A stretch of 64,000 bases of DNA, from NCBI GenBank assembly GCA_001797285.1, contig MGOZ01000050.1, positions 894-64,893 of the forward strand. Direction: 5' to 3'. The position numbers were made by a program, and so were the translations under genes. This document shows, piece after piece, positions 18,048 through 26,642 of the stretch; the first letter of the stretch is position 1, and each line of letters starts with the position of its first letter. Below the pieces are notes generated by a model. The model saw only the letters and a list, made by a program, of their open reading frames with translations. It was not told the origin of the DNA and did not search any database. The stretch is from Coxiella sp. RIFCSPHIGHO2_12_FULL_42_15 (GTDB lineage Bacteria > Pseudomonadota > Gammaproteobacteria > Coxiellales > Coxiellaceae).

Positions 18048-18818
18048 ATGAAAGTGGTCATGACAACCTTTGTAGAAGTTAATCAGTTAACATTGGATAT
18101 TCCGGTATTTAATGTGAGTCGCAGTTTCCGGTCCTCATTGCTTAATCGATTTGTTGGCGGAAGGATAGAGAGAGATGTCAAGTCGAATGAAGTTATGGTT
18201 AGAGCGTTGAATTCTATTAATTTCCGTTTGGAAGAAGGAGATCGTTTGGCATTGGTTGGGCATAATGGTGCAGGAAAAACAACTCTATTACGCGTTTTGG
18301 CACAAATTTACAAGCCGGTATTTGGTGTTTATCGATTTTCGGGTCGCATTACTTCCCTTTTTAATATGAGTATTGGTTTGGACTTGGATGATTCTGGGAT
18401 AGAAAATATTTATACGATTGGCATGTATTTAGGAATGTCAAAAAAAGAAATTGATCTTAAAAAAAATGAAGTTATTGAATTTAGTGAGTTAGGCGATTTT
18501 ATTCACTTGCCTGTACGGATTTATTCGGCAGGCATGCAAACGCGATTAAGTTTTGCCATTGCAACAGCAATGGAACCAGACATTTTACTTTTAGATGAAG
18601 GCATTGGTGCTGGCGATGCAAATTTTGCAGATAAAGCTAAAAAAAGACTCGCAGCATTTTATGCTAAAACAAGCGTTCTCGTTATTGCTTCTCATTCAAA
18701 TGATTTAATCACAAAGTTATGTAATAAGGCGCTGTTGTTAGATCATGGTAGTCAAGTGGCACTAGGTCACATTGATGAGATACTAGAACTGTACGAAACC
18801 AGTCAGTGTAAATTGTAA
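18048..18818 (+). CDS. ABC transporter ATPase for polysaccharide export (Wzt-like, short form)
   Basis: 256-aa nucleotide-binding subunit. Walker A is GHNGAGKTT (about residues 70-78), the signature is YSAGMQTRLSFA, and Walker B is PDILLLDEGIGAGD, followed by the ASHSNDLI switch His. It lacks the C-terminal carbohydrate-binding domain found in some Wzt proteins, so it is closer to KpsT/TagH. The start may be 18048 or the in-frame ATG at 18060. GTTAGGG lies just after the R1 element, so the MITE may form part of its leader. Confidence 0.9.
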   Translation: MKVVMTTFVEVNQLTLDIPVFNVSRSFRSSLLNRFVGGRIERDVKSNEVMVRALNSINFRLEEGDRLALVGHNGAGKTTLLRVLAQIYKPVFGVYRFSGRITSLFNMSIGLDLDDSGIENIYTIGMYLGMSKKEIDLKKNEVIEFSELGDFIHLPVRIYSAGMQTRLSFAIATAMEPDILLLDEGIGAGDANFADKAKKRLAAFYAKTSVLVIASHSNDLITKLCNKALLLDHGSQVALGHIDEILELYETSQCKL

Positions 18819-18877
18819 CAGCGTCAAGTTGAAGGAGAAACTTTATTTTCACAATTACGCTCAATATTACTCAACGA

Positions 18878-20962
18878 ATGAGCAAGCCATGGCGGTTATT
18901 GAAGTCTTTCAATTTGAATATGGGATGGCAGGGTTGGACCGTTTTTTTATTTGCGACGTTGGTCATGTTCTATGTGCAGAGAGTTTATCCTTTTTTTCAT
19001 CCCGGCGGTGACTCAGATGGTAATATTTTTATTGCGCGTCACATCTTGCATCTGCCAGGAGGCGCTTTTATCTCTTCTCATGGGCCTGGAATGGCTTTAT
19101 TTTTAATTCTCACTGGTGTTGTCCCTTTTAATACGTGGAAACTCATGATGGCGGCGTATGCGGCAATGAGTGTGGCGATGCCCTGTTTGCTTTATAGTAC
19201 GCTGCGTTTATACAGTAAGTACGGAGCTTTTTTGGCTGCCTTGATCATTATAATGAGTGGAATTCCCTATGCATATTCACGCGTAGATTCCTATGACCAT
19301 CTTTTTCTTTTTTTGGAATTTTTCACTTTTTTTCTGATCGCACGGTATTTTTATGATGCTCGTCAATATGCAAAATATCTTTATTTTATCGTTATTTTAT
19401 TTGCAACAATGAACCTCGTTAAACCGTTAGCGGCATTTCTATTGATTGTTTTTTTTTCGATTGTTTTTTTTCTTTCCGAAGTAACTAAAAAAAATTTAGT
19501 TAAAGCAATGTGCTGTTATTTTGCCATTATGGGGCTGTGGGTGGTCTTTGACCGTGGTTTTAGTGTAAGCAGTTACCCGGAATGGAATCAACCTGACAAT
19601 TTGCTTCAAAGACGTTTTGCGGAAACTTATTATCAGCCCTCACATTATTTATTTACCCCCCAGTTACTAGGAAAACCTGTCGTATCTCAGCAAGATGGCC
19701 CGGCTTCTAACGCGTTGTATCAGGCCATCATAGAGTATGTCCATTTACACAAAAACGATTTGGTTTCCTCTTTGCGGGTTGCTGATATTCCTAAACAGTT
19801 ACCCTATTCTTTATTTGGGAAATATGCTCATGATCCAGAGAGTTTAGTCAAGACAATTTTTCAATTTCCTAATGCTTTTTATTTTAATTTTATTCGTAAG
19901 GTAGTGAAAGAAAAGTGGGGAAGATCGGGCGATGGTTTACTTTATTTAGTTGCAGTTGAACATGGCAATACTGGATTTTTAGGAATGGTGAATTATTTAT
20001 GGCATTATCCTAGCAAATTGTTAACGGGGCCAGTCGTGTCGATGGGATGGCGAAATTTATTGGCTGTATTTTCATTTGCGCCTTTACGGGAACAAGCAGA
20101 TTTTAATATTTTAGTGCGTCCACAGTCCGTATTACAATCCTTAGTGCGACCCGATTTTGGGCCTTATTCTGGCGAATTTTATGCGGCATTGCGTTTTTTT
20201 GCGAGAGAAATTCCTGTCAGTTGGCAAAACACCAATTATGTGTTTAATCGATTTTCAGATCCCGAAATTTTGTATAATGCCATTCTAAATTTCAAAGCCG
20301 AACCTGTGTTGGCTGCATCAGATCTTAAAAATAAGATCCAAAATGGAGATATGACTATTGTTGAAGGTTGGTATTATACTAATTTTTTAGGAATATACGG
20401 GCCTGTTTTAAGCAGTGAGTTGTTTAGGCGGGTCGTTGGAGAGATTATTTCAGTTTATCCGTCTGCTTTATTTTTATTTGCAGATAATTTTTTAAAGGAA
20501 GCTTTTTCATTTAGAAAAGTTGATATTTCTTCATCGCTGTTAAATTACGACTATCGCTATTTTTCAGAAACATCACCGATTAATTATAGTTTGAGAGTCA
20601 ATGATTTTACGAATTTAGGGCCTCAATTATCGGCACAGTTGCAGCATGAAATTTATCCAGATAAGCACTCGCGATTTATTGCAGCTGCATATTCCTTTAT
20701 TCATTATGTATCACCTTGGTTTTCTTGGGCAGCGTTATTTTTCTTTAGTTTTGCCATACTCGGTCGAGCGCGTTATTTTGCATTATTTTTAATTGGTGCT
20801 TATGGGTATTTTGTTGCTGTGATGACAGTATTCGGAAATTTTGGTAGTGATCGATATAGCGATATGTTTTTGTGGATTCCATTAATGATTGTAATGCTTG
20901 GATTTAGTAGTATATTCCCAGTCTGGAAAATACTTGCTCAGCATTTTAATTTTAAAAAATAA
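18878..20962 (+). CDS. Large multi-spanning membrane protein, probable GT-C glycosyltransferase (paralogue 1)
   Basis: 694-aa integral membrane protein with about ten predicted spans and a large extracytoplasmic region (about 220-600). Immediately after the first span lies HPGGDSDGN (Asp45, Asp47); an acidic motif in this first external loop is a hallmark of GT-C enzymes that use polyprenyl-phosphate sugars. Other shared blocks are YSRVDSYDHLFLFLEF and FGNFGSDRYSDMF near the C-terminus. Two paralogues are encoded at 20973 and 26643. T9 and T8 runs occur near 19449 and 19463. The start lacks a clear ribosome site; an AAGGAG at 18832 suggests initiation could be slightly upstream. Glycosyltransferase activity is inferred. 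Confidence 0.78.
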   Translation: MSKPWRLLKSFNLNMGWQGWTVFLFATLVMFYVQRVYPFFHPGGDSDGNIFIARHILHLPGGAFISSHGPGMALFLILTGVVPFNTWKLMMAAYAAMSVAMPCLLYSTLRLYSKYGAFLAALIIIMSGIPYAYSRVDSYDHLFLFLEFFTFFLIARYFYDARQYAKYLYFIVILFATMNLVKPLAAFLLIVFFSIVFFLSEVTKKNLVKAMCCYFAIMGLWVVFDRGFSVSSYPEWNQPDNLLQRRFAETYYQPSHYLFTPQLLGKPVVSQQDGPASNALYQAIIEYVHLHKNDLVSSLRVADIPKQLPYSLFGKYAHDPESLVKTIFQFPNAFYFNFIRKVVKEKWGRSGDGLLYLVAVEHGNTGFLGMVNYLWHYPSKLLTGPVVSMGWRNLLAVFSFAPLREQADFNILVRPQSVLQSLVRPDFGPYSGEFYAALRFFAREIPVSWQNTNYVFNRFSDPEILYNAILNFKAEPVLAASDLKNKIQNGDMTIVEGWYYTNFLGIYGPVLSSELFRRVVGEIISVYPSALFLFADNFLKEAFSFRKVDISSSLLNYDYRYFSETSPINYSLRVNDFTNLGPQLSAQLQHEIYPDKHSRFIAAAYSFIHYVSPWFSWAALFFFSFAILGRARYFALFLIGAYGYFVAVMTVFGNFGSDRYSDMFLWIPLMIVMLGFSSIFPVWKILAQHFNFKK

Positions 20963-20972
20963 GAGAGTAATA

Positions 20973-23030
20973 ATGATTGCAAGAGCATGGATGTGGTTTG
21001 AAAATTTTAATAAGTCAACGACATTGCTGATGCGACGTAGTGTTGTGATGGAATGGCAATTCAAGCTTGTATTTCTTCTCGCCATTTTATTCATGATTTA
21101 TGTTCAACTGTACTATCCCTTTTTTGATCCGGGTGGTGACTCCGATACAGATTTTTTTATGGCGCGCTACCTATTAGATAGACCTGGGGGGTTATATATT
21201 TCTTCTCATACTCCCGGAATGGCATTATTTTTGATTTTTTCCGGCGTTATTTTTTTTGAAACATGGAAAATCATGATGGTACTTTATGCAGCAATGAGCG
21301 TTGCGATCCCGTGCATGATTTATCTTACTGTGCGTAAATATAGTCGTATGGGTGCATTGTTGATAAGCATTATTGTAATCGGAGGCAGTGTTCCTTTTGC
21401 TTATTCTCGAGTTGAGTCTTATGACCATCTTTTTTTATTTTTAGAATTTTTATCTATTTTACTCGTCGGCTTGTATTTTTCTAATCCTAGTAAATATAAG
21501 CGTATACCTTATGTAATCGCATTGGTTATGTTTGGATTAACTTTAGTAAAACCCGTTGCTGCTTTTTTGTATTGGATATTTCTCATAAGCTCTTTTTTTC
21601 TTAAAGCTATAAACCGCAAAAACATATTATTGGCTACCTTAAGTTACCTTGCTCTTATGGGTGTTTGGGTTGTTTTAGATAGAAATGTAGGCAATGGTAA
21701 TTATCCCGAATGGTATAGACCTCAGAATTTGGATCAGAGACGTTTTGCTGAAATTTATTTTAAGGCACATCATTTTAATTTTATTTCACAACTCGAAGGT
21801 AAGCCTGTCGTTAAACTATCTGACGGTTTAGCATCAAAAGCTTTATATCAAGCGACGCAAGAATATGTAGAAAAGCACGAAAAAGAATGGGCAAAGCCCG
21901 ATAAACCATTTAACAATATGCCGTATACTTTTTTTGGGAAATTTGCGGGCCATCCAGATCAACTGGTCCAGGAAATTTTTAAAAAACCGAATGCATTATA
22001 TTTTAATTTTATCGTTTCTGCAGCGCATGAAAAATGGGCGGATCGGGGTGACGCTTTATTATATTCTGTTGCCAGTGAACAGTATGCAACAGGATTATTA
22101 GGTTTGGCTCATTATTTTTCACATAACGTGATGAAGCTGATTACAGGCCCTGTCGTTTCTTTGGGATGGCGTAATCTTATGGCGGTGTATTCATTTGCGC
22201 CGACGAGAAAAAATGCTGACTGGAGTGTTATCGTAGATCTTAACAGTGTCCCTTCCATGATGCTAAATCCAAATGCGGGGCTGTATTCAAAAGAGTTTTT
22301 TGCTACCGTTAAATTTTTTATGAATGATCTTCCAGAATATTGGGAGCACACGAATTCATTTTTTGATAAGTTTCATGGTCAACCCGATAAGTTATTTAAT
22401 ACTACATTCAGTCCAATGGGGGATGTGACTCTTGTAGAGGGTTGGTACTATACACTATTCATGTGCATTTATGGGCCTGTTTTTTCTAATGAATTATTTA
22501 CGCATGTTACATTGGAAACGATGCAGCAATATCCGATGACATTGTTATTTTTTGTGGATAATTTTCTCAAGGAAGCATTGTCTTTCACTAAAATAGCGGT
22601 GAGTGTCGTTCCAAACTGGTATCAATATTTTTTGAATCATTCTGCGATTAACTATTCTTTACGAACAAACTTGGAAGAGCATATTGGTCCCAATTTATAT
22701 CATGAATTACAGCCTGAAATTTACCCTAGTATACATTCACACTTAATTGCCACTTTATACGGATGGATGCATTCTATTGCACCTATTTTTTCGGCTATGG
22801 CAATATTTTTGCTTGGTATTGCTGCCATTGGTCGTGCAAGGCCATTGGCCATTTTTCTTTTGCTTGTTTATTTAAATTTTGTTGTTGTTTATGCTACATT
22901 TGGCAATTTTGGCTGCGACCGTTATAGTGATATTTTTATTTTAATACCACCCATGATTATTGTGATTGCGTTAGGGACAGTAAAAGAAGTGTGGAAAATG
23001 GTTTCCAAAAATACAAGTTTATTGCGGTGA
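20973..23030 (+). CDS. Large multi-spanning membrane protein, probable GT-C glycosyltransferase (paralogue 2)
   Basis: 685 aa from the ATG at 20973 (preceded by AAGAGAG; an earlier in-frame Met lies inside the upstream gene). Same architecture as the preceding gene: first span, then DPGGDSDTDFF (Asp56, Asp58), a set of N-terminal spans containing YSRVESYDHLFLFLEF, a long extracytoplasmic segment containing GPVVSLGWRNL and VEGWYYTLFM, and C-terminal spans ending with FGNFGCDRYSDIF. It is more similar to the 26643 product than to the 18878 product in the first 60 residues. It follows its paralogue by 10 bp. Confidence 0.78.
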   Translation: MIARAWMWFENFNKSTTLLMRRSVVMEWQFKLVFLLAILFMIYVQLYYPFFDPGGDSDTDFFMARYLLDRPGGLYISSHTPGMALFLIFSGVIFFETWKIMMVLYAAMSVAIPCMIYLTVRKYSRMGALLISIIVIGGSVPFAYSRVESYDHLFLFLEFLSILLVGLYFSNPSKYKRIPYVIALVMFGLTLVKPVAAFLYWIFLISSFFLKAINRKNILLATLSYLALMGVWVVLDRNVGNGNYPEWYRPQNLDQRRFAEIYFKAHHFNFISQLEGKPVVKLSDGLASKALYQATQEYVEKHEKEWAKPDKPFNNMPYTFFGKFAGHPDQLVQEIFKKPNALYFNFIVSAAHEKWADRGDALLYSVASEQYATGLLGLAHYFSHNVMKLITGPVVSLGWRNLMAVYSFAPTRKNADWSVIVDLNSVPSMMLNPNAGLYSKEFFATVKFFMNDLPEYWEHTNSFFDKFHGQPDKLFNTTFSPMGDVTLVEGWYYTLFMCIYGPVFSNELFTHVTLETMQQYPMTLLFFVDNFLKEALSFTKIAVSVVPNWYQYFLNHSAINYSLRTNLEEHIGPNLYHELQPEIYPSIHSHLIATLYGWMHSIAPIFSAMAIFLLGIAAIGRARPLAIFLLLVYLNFVVVYATFGNFGCDRYSDIFILIPPMIIVIALGTVKEVWKMVSKNTSLLR

Positions 23031-23038
23031 TTCATTTT

Positions 23039-23995
23039 ATGAGGCGAAATTTTTATTTTATTGTTAAAGCGGGGTTTACAGCAGTGCTGCTGCTTTTTGT
23101 CTTTTCAAAGATTGATTTTTCAACATTTCATTCCTACTTAAAAACAGTGAGCACTTTTATGCTTTTGCTGGCATTGATACTGATGTTTTTACAATGTTTG
23201 TTAGGGGCATTCAAATGGCACTTGATTTTACGTTTTGTAGGAATTCAGCAATCATTTGGAATTCCTCTGCGAGTTTTTTGGGTGGGAATGTTTTTTAATT
23301 CGTTTTTTCCTGCAGGAATTGCGGGCGATAGTGTTCGTGTTTGGATGGTGCAGCGCTTAGGTCATTCGTTATCTAAAGTGGTCGATTCCGTATTACTGGA
23401 TCGACTAATAGGATTATTTGTCATGGTATTGGCCAGTTTAATTTCTATTTTTGTACTAAAAAAAGTGGTAACTAATGCATTTTTAATTCATTTGTTTGAA
23501 TTGTTTACTTTGTTGGGATTAATAGGTTTTAGTGTTTTAAGTTTTTTGCATCGATTACCCGTAAAATGGACGCATTTTCGTATTTTACGTGCAATGTATC
23601 AATTATCGCTCGATACTTACATGCTATGCACATCACCGGCTAAAACAGGGCTTATTAGTGTAGTGGCATTTATTTCAATCAGCTGGCAGGTTTTATTAGT
23701 TTATGTATTAGCCCAAGCGTTTCATTTTCAAATTAGCTTTTTGCACTGTTGGGTGTTTGTGCCCCCCGTAGTTTTATTAACAACTCTACCCATCTCTGTA
23801 GGAGGTTGGGGAATACGAGAGGGAGCGATGGTGACTTTATCTGGAATGGTTGGTGTTTCTTCATCGGCTGCTTTATCATTATCTATTTTGCTGGGGTTGA
23901 TTACCGTATTGATTAGTCTTCCAGGAGGAATTGTTTGGATGCTATGGCGGAATCATACAGCTGCTGAAATGGTTCAGACAATAGCGTCAACTTAG
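23039..23995 (+). CDS. Flippase-like integral membrane protein (UPF0104/LPG-synthase TM family)
   Basis: 318-aa membrane protein with about seven or eight spans. The pattern LLGAFKWHLILRFVGIQ, then WVGMFFNSFFPAGIAGDSVRVWMV and LLDRLIGLFVMV, matches the membrane domain of lysylphosphatidylglycerol synthases and AglD-type proteins (family UPF0104). The end has LPISVGGWGIREGAMV, also conserved. In glycosylation loci such proteins are candidates for moving lipid-linked sugars across the membrane. I use the ATG at 23039 (GGTGA upstream) because earlier starts lie inside the previous gene. Confidence 0.82.
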   Translation: MRRNFYFIVKAGFTAVLLLFVFSKIDFSTFHSYLKTVSTFMLLLALILMFLQCLLGAFKWHLILRFVGIQQSFGIPLRVFWVGMFFNSFFPAGIAGDSVRVWMVQRLGHSLSKVVDSVLLDRLIGLFVMVLASLISIFVLKKVVTNAFLIHLFELFTLLGLIGFSVLSFLHRLPVKWTHFRILRAMYQLSLDTYMLCTSPAKTGLISVVAFISISWQVLLVYVLAQAFHFQISFLHCWVFVPPVVLLTTLPISVGGWGIREGAMVTLSGMVGVSSSAALSLSILLGLITVLISLPGGIVWMLWRNHTAAEMVQTIAST

Positions 23996-24022
23996 AAATA
24001 TCTAGGCTAAAAGGGATTTATT

Positions 24023-24943
24023 ATGGCACTAATGGGAAGTCAAAAATATCCACTTAAACCTGAATATTGTGATCACATTATAAATTCCGTGAAATTAACG
24101 GGACATTGTGTTTTAGAGCAGGTATGGGATGTTACTTTTCTTGATAAGGTATTTTCTGTTGCAGATCGTTTTTTTGAAGCTAAGGATCAGGTTTGGTATT
24201 TAGGAAAAATGCCTTCTGGTGAGCTGAATCAATATTTCGGTTCGTTTTACGATGTGTTTGATAATCATTTAAATGATGATTTTTTTGATTGTATTGCAAC
24301 CTCGGCATTGCCGATGTTGTTCACTGTTATGCTTCAGGGTCGATTTGCGATTATGAAGAATGAACGTGCGGTGCGTAGGGTAGATCCCAAATTTCCCGTT
24401 CGGCTTTCTGGTTTTCATGTGGATGGGCAATTAAGTAAACTTTCTTCTCAGGGTTTTCATACACAAGATGAATATACAGTGTGGAGTCCTTTGGTCGATG
24501 TGATGGATGATTGTACGCCACGGCTAATGTTGATTGATCGCAATGATCATGCTAGTTTTTTAGCACTTTATGATAGTATCGTGATTGATCTTGGTGCTAA
24601 AAAGAATATTCCTATTCTTGGGCTCTCGAAATTAAATCTCGACTTGGAAAAAAAATTTTTAAAAGAAATTTTGGTGGCGAGGGAAAATGCTTATGCAGCA
24701 GTTGTTGAAAAGCAGAAATGCTATGCTCCGAAGTTGAAAAAAGGAGACGCGATTATTTTTGATAAAAATATATGGCACTCTTCTTTTATCCCTCCTTTCT
24801 TTGAAAATAAAAGATTGAGTTTAGATTTTAGAATTGTAGGTGATCATACACCTACAACAGACGAGGGGTGGGATGGGAGATTTTTTTCTTACAAAAATCG
24901 ATTTTTATCGAAAAAGAAATTAATTATGGAAAAATATCGTTAA
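24023..24943 (+). CDS. Fe(II)/2-oxoglutarate dioxygenase, PhyH-like (paralogue 1)
   Basis: 306-aa cytoplasmic protein with a jelly-roll dioxygenase pattern. The metal triad is visible: FHVDGQ (His132, Asp134) and IWHSS (His252), with Arg264 or Arg270 positioned to bind 2-oxoglutarate. A strongly conserved block before the triad, KNERAVRRVDPKFPVRLSG, is shared with the products at 24956 and 28690. PhyH-type enzymes hydroxylate small molecules or lipids, and an unrelated Fe/2OG enzyme (KdoO) is known to hydroxylate a lipopolysaccharide sugar, so a glycan or lipid-carrier substrate is possible. It is preceded by AAAAGGGA. Confidence 0.8.
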   Translation: MALMGSQKYPLKPEYCDHIINSVKLTGHCVLEQVWDVTFLDKVFSVADRFFEAKDQVWYLGKMPSGELNQYFGSFYDVFDNHLNDDFFDCIATSALPMLFTVMLQGRFAIMKNERAVRRVDPKFPVRLSGFHVDGQLSKLSSQGFHTQDEYTVWSPLVDVMDDCTPRLMLIDRNDHASFLALYDSIVIDLGAKKNIPILGLSKLNLDLEKKFLKEILVARENAYAAVVEKQKCYAPKLKKGDAIIFDKNIWHSSFIPPFFENKRLSLDFRIVGDHTPTTDEGWDGRFFSYKNRFLSKKKLIMEKYR

Positions 24944-24955
24944 CAGGAGGAAGAT

Positions 24956-25873
24956 ATGCCTTTTTTTGAAAGTGAACGATACGTTCTGAGGAAAGAAAAT
25001 ATCGATAATATTATTCAAGCAATAAAAAATGTGGGGCACTGCGTCATTGAAAAGACATGGGATATCAATTTGGTTGATTACTTATATCGCATTTCTGATC
25101 AGTATTTCAATTGCAAAGATGAAGCCTGGTTTTCTGGAAAAATGCCCGATGGTGAACTGAATCAGTATTTTGGCGCTTTCTATGATGTTTTTGATGCAGT
25201 GAGTAATGACAAATTTTTTAACACTATTAAAGATTCTTGCTTACCACTTTTATTTAACAAAATGCTAAATGGTAAATTTGTCATTATGCAGAATGAAAGA
25301 TCGGCGCGCAGAGTTGACCCTAAATTTCCAGTAAGAATTTCTGGTTTTCATGTAGATGGTCAATTAAGCCGATTATCTTCGCAAGGCTACCATACGCAAG
25401 ATGAATTTACGATGTGGAGTCCCCTACGTGATGCGGTTGACGAAAGAACACCGCGACTTTTACTTTTGCATCAATCTGAAAATGATAATTATCTTAAAAT
25501 CAATTATGATCAAGTTACGGATATTGGAGATAAGCAGAATATACCGATACTTGCTCTTTCTAAATTGAATTTAGCACTTGAAAAAAATCACTCCGCTGAA
25601 ATTATTACGAAGCGGGATAAAGCTTACCGTGTTTTATTTGAAAAACTTAAGTGCTATGCGCCAAAATTGCAGAAAGGGGATGTCATCCTTTATGATAAGT
25701 CAGTATGGCATTCGACTTATGCACCGGAAAATTTTAGCAACAAAATGATAAGCTTGGATTTTCGTATTGTAGGCGATCATCCTCCTATTTCTGATGCTGG
25801 ATGGGGAGGAAAAGTATTCAATATTAAAAAAACATTTTTAGGTCGAAATCGCGTGGTTGTAGAAAATTATTGA
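24956..25873 (+). CDS. Fe(II)/2-oxoglutarate dioxygenase, PhyH-like (paralogue 2)
   Basis: 305-aa tandem paralogue of the preceding gene, 12 bp downstream with a strong AGGAGGAA ribosome site. His132, Asp134 and His252 occupy identical positions, and the QNERSARRVDPKFPVRISG block is kept. The sequence differs mainly in the first 60 residues and in the loop after the second His, consistent with different substrates. Both copies end in a short basic tail with the residues EKY or ENY. All metal ligands are intact, so I expect an active enzyme. Confidence 0.8.
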   Translation: MPFFESERYVLRKENIDNIIQAIKNVGHCVIEKTWDINLVDYLYRISDQYFNCKDEAWFSGKMPDGELNQYFGAFYDVFDAVSNDKFFNTIKDSCLPLLFNKMLNGKFVIMQNERSARRVDPKFPVRISGFHVDGQLSRLSSQGYHTQDEFTMWSPLRDAVDERTPRLLLLHQSENDNYLKINYDQVTDIGDKQNIPILALSKLNLALEKNHSAEIITKRDKAYRVLFEKLKCYAPKLQKGDVILYDKSVWHSTYAPENFSNKMISLDFRIVGDHPPISDAGWGGKVFNIKKTFLGRNRVVVENY

Positions 25874-25895
25874 TATATTTTAGAAAGAGAGATCT

Positions 25896-26627
25896 ATGAA
25901 TCCTGAAATCAGTATTTTTGTTTCTTGCTACAATGAACAAGAAACGATTGTTGTTACGGTGGAGACATTAATTTTTGCACTATTGAAACTTGAGATTTCA
26001 TGGGAGATTTTGATTATTGATGATTGCTCAATGGACAATTCAGTTGCAGTTATTCAACAATTTATGCATGAAAATTCTGCCGCAGCTGTTTATTTGCACA
26101 AAAATGAGGTTAATCAAGGTCTTGGCGCGAATGTCTTTACGGCTGCACGATTGGCTAAAGGACGCTATTTTTGGTGTGTGGGTGGTGACAATCCAGTGCC
26201 GAAAGAAGCGTGTTATGCATTGATTTCCCAGATTGGAAAAGCCGACATTATTGTTCCCAACGTTATGTATTACGAAAATCGCACATTGTTTCGGCGTATA
26301 TTATCTTGGACCTATGCTTTTTTAGTACGTATCGTTTCAGGTAGTTCAATCCGTTATTTTAATGGCTCTTCTATTTATTTGAGGGAACAATTTGTTGCAC
26401 AAATGGAAAAAATCAGTGGCTTTACTTATTCTGCGGAACTTATTATTTATTTACTTGATCAAGGCTGCTCATATCTAGAGGTCCCTGTTATTTATACTGA
26501 TCGTACCTGTGGAAAATCGACGGCTGTTTCGATACTAAATTTTATAGATGTCATAGGCTTTTTAAGCCGGTTGCTTCGAAGACGTTGGAATTTAATGCGA
26601 GCACGAGCCGCGAAAATTCGTAGCTAA
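25896..26627 (+). CDS. Family 2 glycosyltransferase, DPM1-like
   Basis: 243-aa GT-A fold transferase: ISIFVSCYNEQETI, then ILIIDDCSMDNS (UDP/GDP-binding Asp pair), AKGRYFWCVGGDNPVPKE with the metal-binding acidic residue, and a C-terminal RFGKST-like TCGKSTAV. It has no C-terminal transmembrane pair, so it matches the short DPM1-type polyprenyl-phosphate sugar synthases as well as ordinary GT2 enzymes. Placed among three GT-C-like proteins and a flippase-like protein, it is a good candidate for making the lipid-linked sugar donor. This role is inferred. Confidence 0.85.
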   Translation: MNPEISIFVSCYNEQETIVVTVETLIFALLKLEISWEILIIDDCSMDNSVAVIQQFMHENSAAAVYLHKNEVNQGLGANVFTAARLAKGRYFWCVGGDNPVPKEACYALISQIGKADIIVPNVMYYENRTLFRRILSWTYAFLVRIVSGSSIRYFNGSSIYLREQFVAQMEKISGFTYSAELIIYLLDQGCSYLEVPVIYTDRTCGKSTAVSILNFIDVIGFLSRLLRRRWNLMRARAAKIRS

Positions 26628-26642
26628 AATGGAGTATTTTGA

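Noticed and set aside
18829-19011. Small open frame before the first GT-C-like gene
   Set aside because: It overlaps the start of the 694-aa gene in another frame, and no family resemblance is seen; the AAGGAG there may instead serve the large gene.
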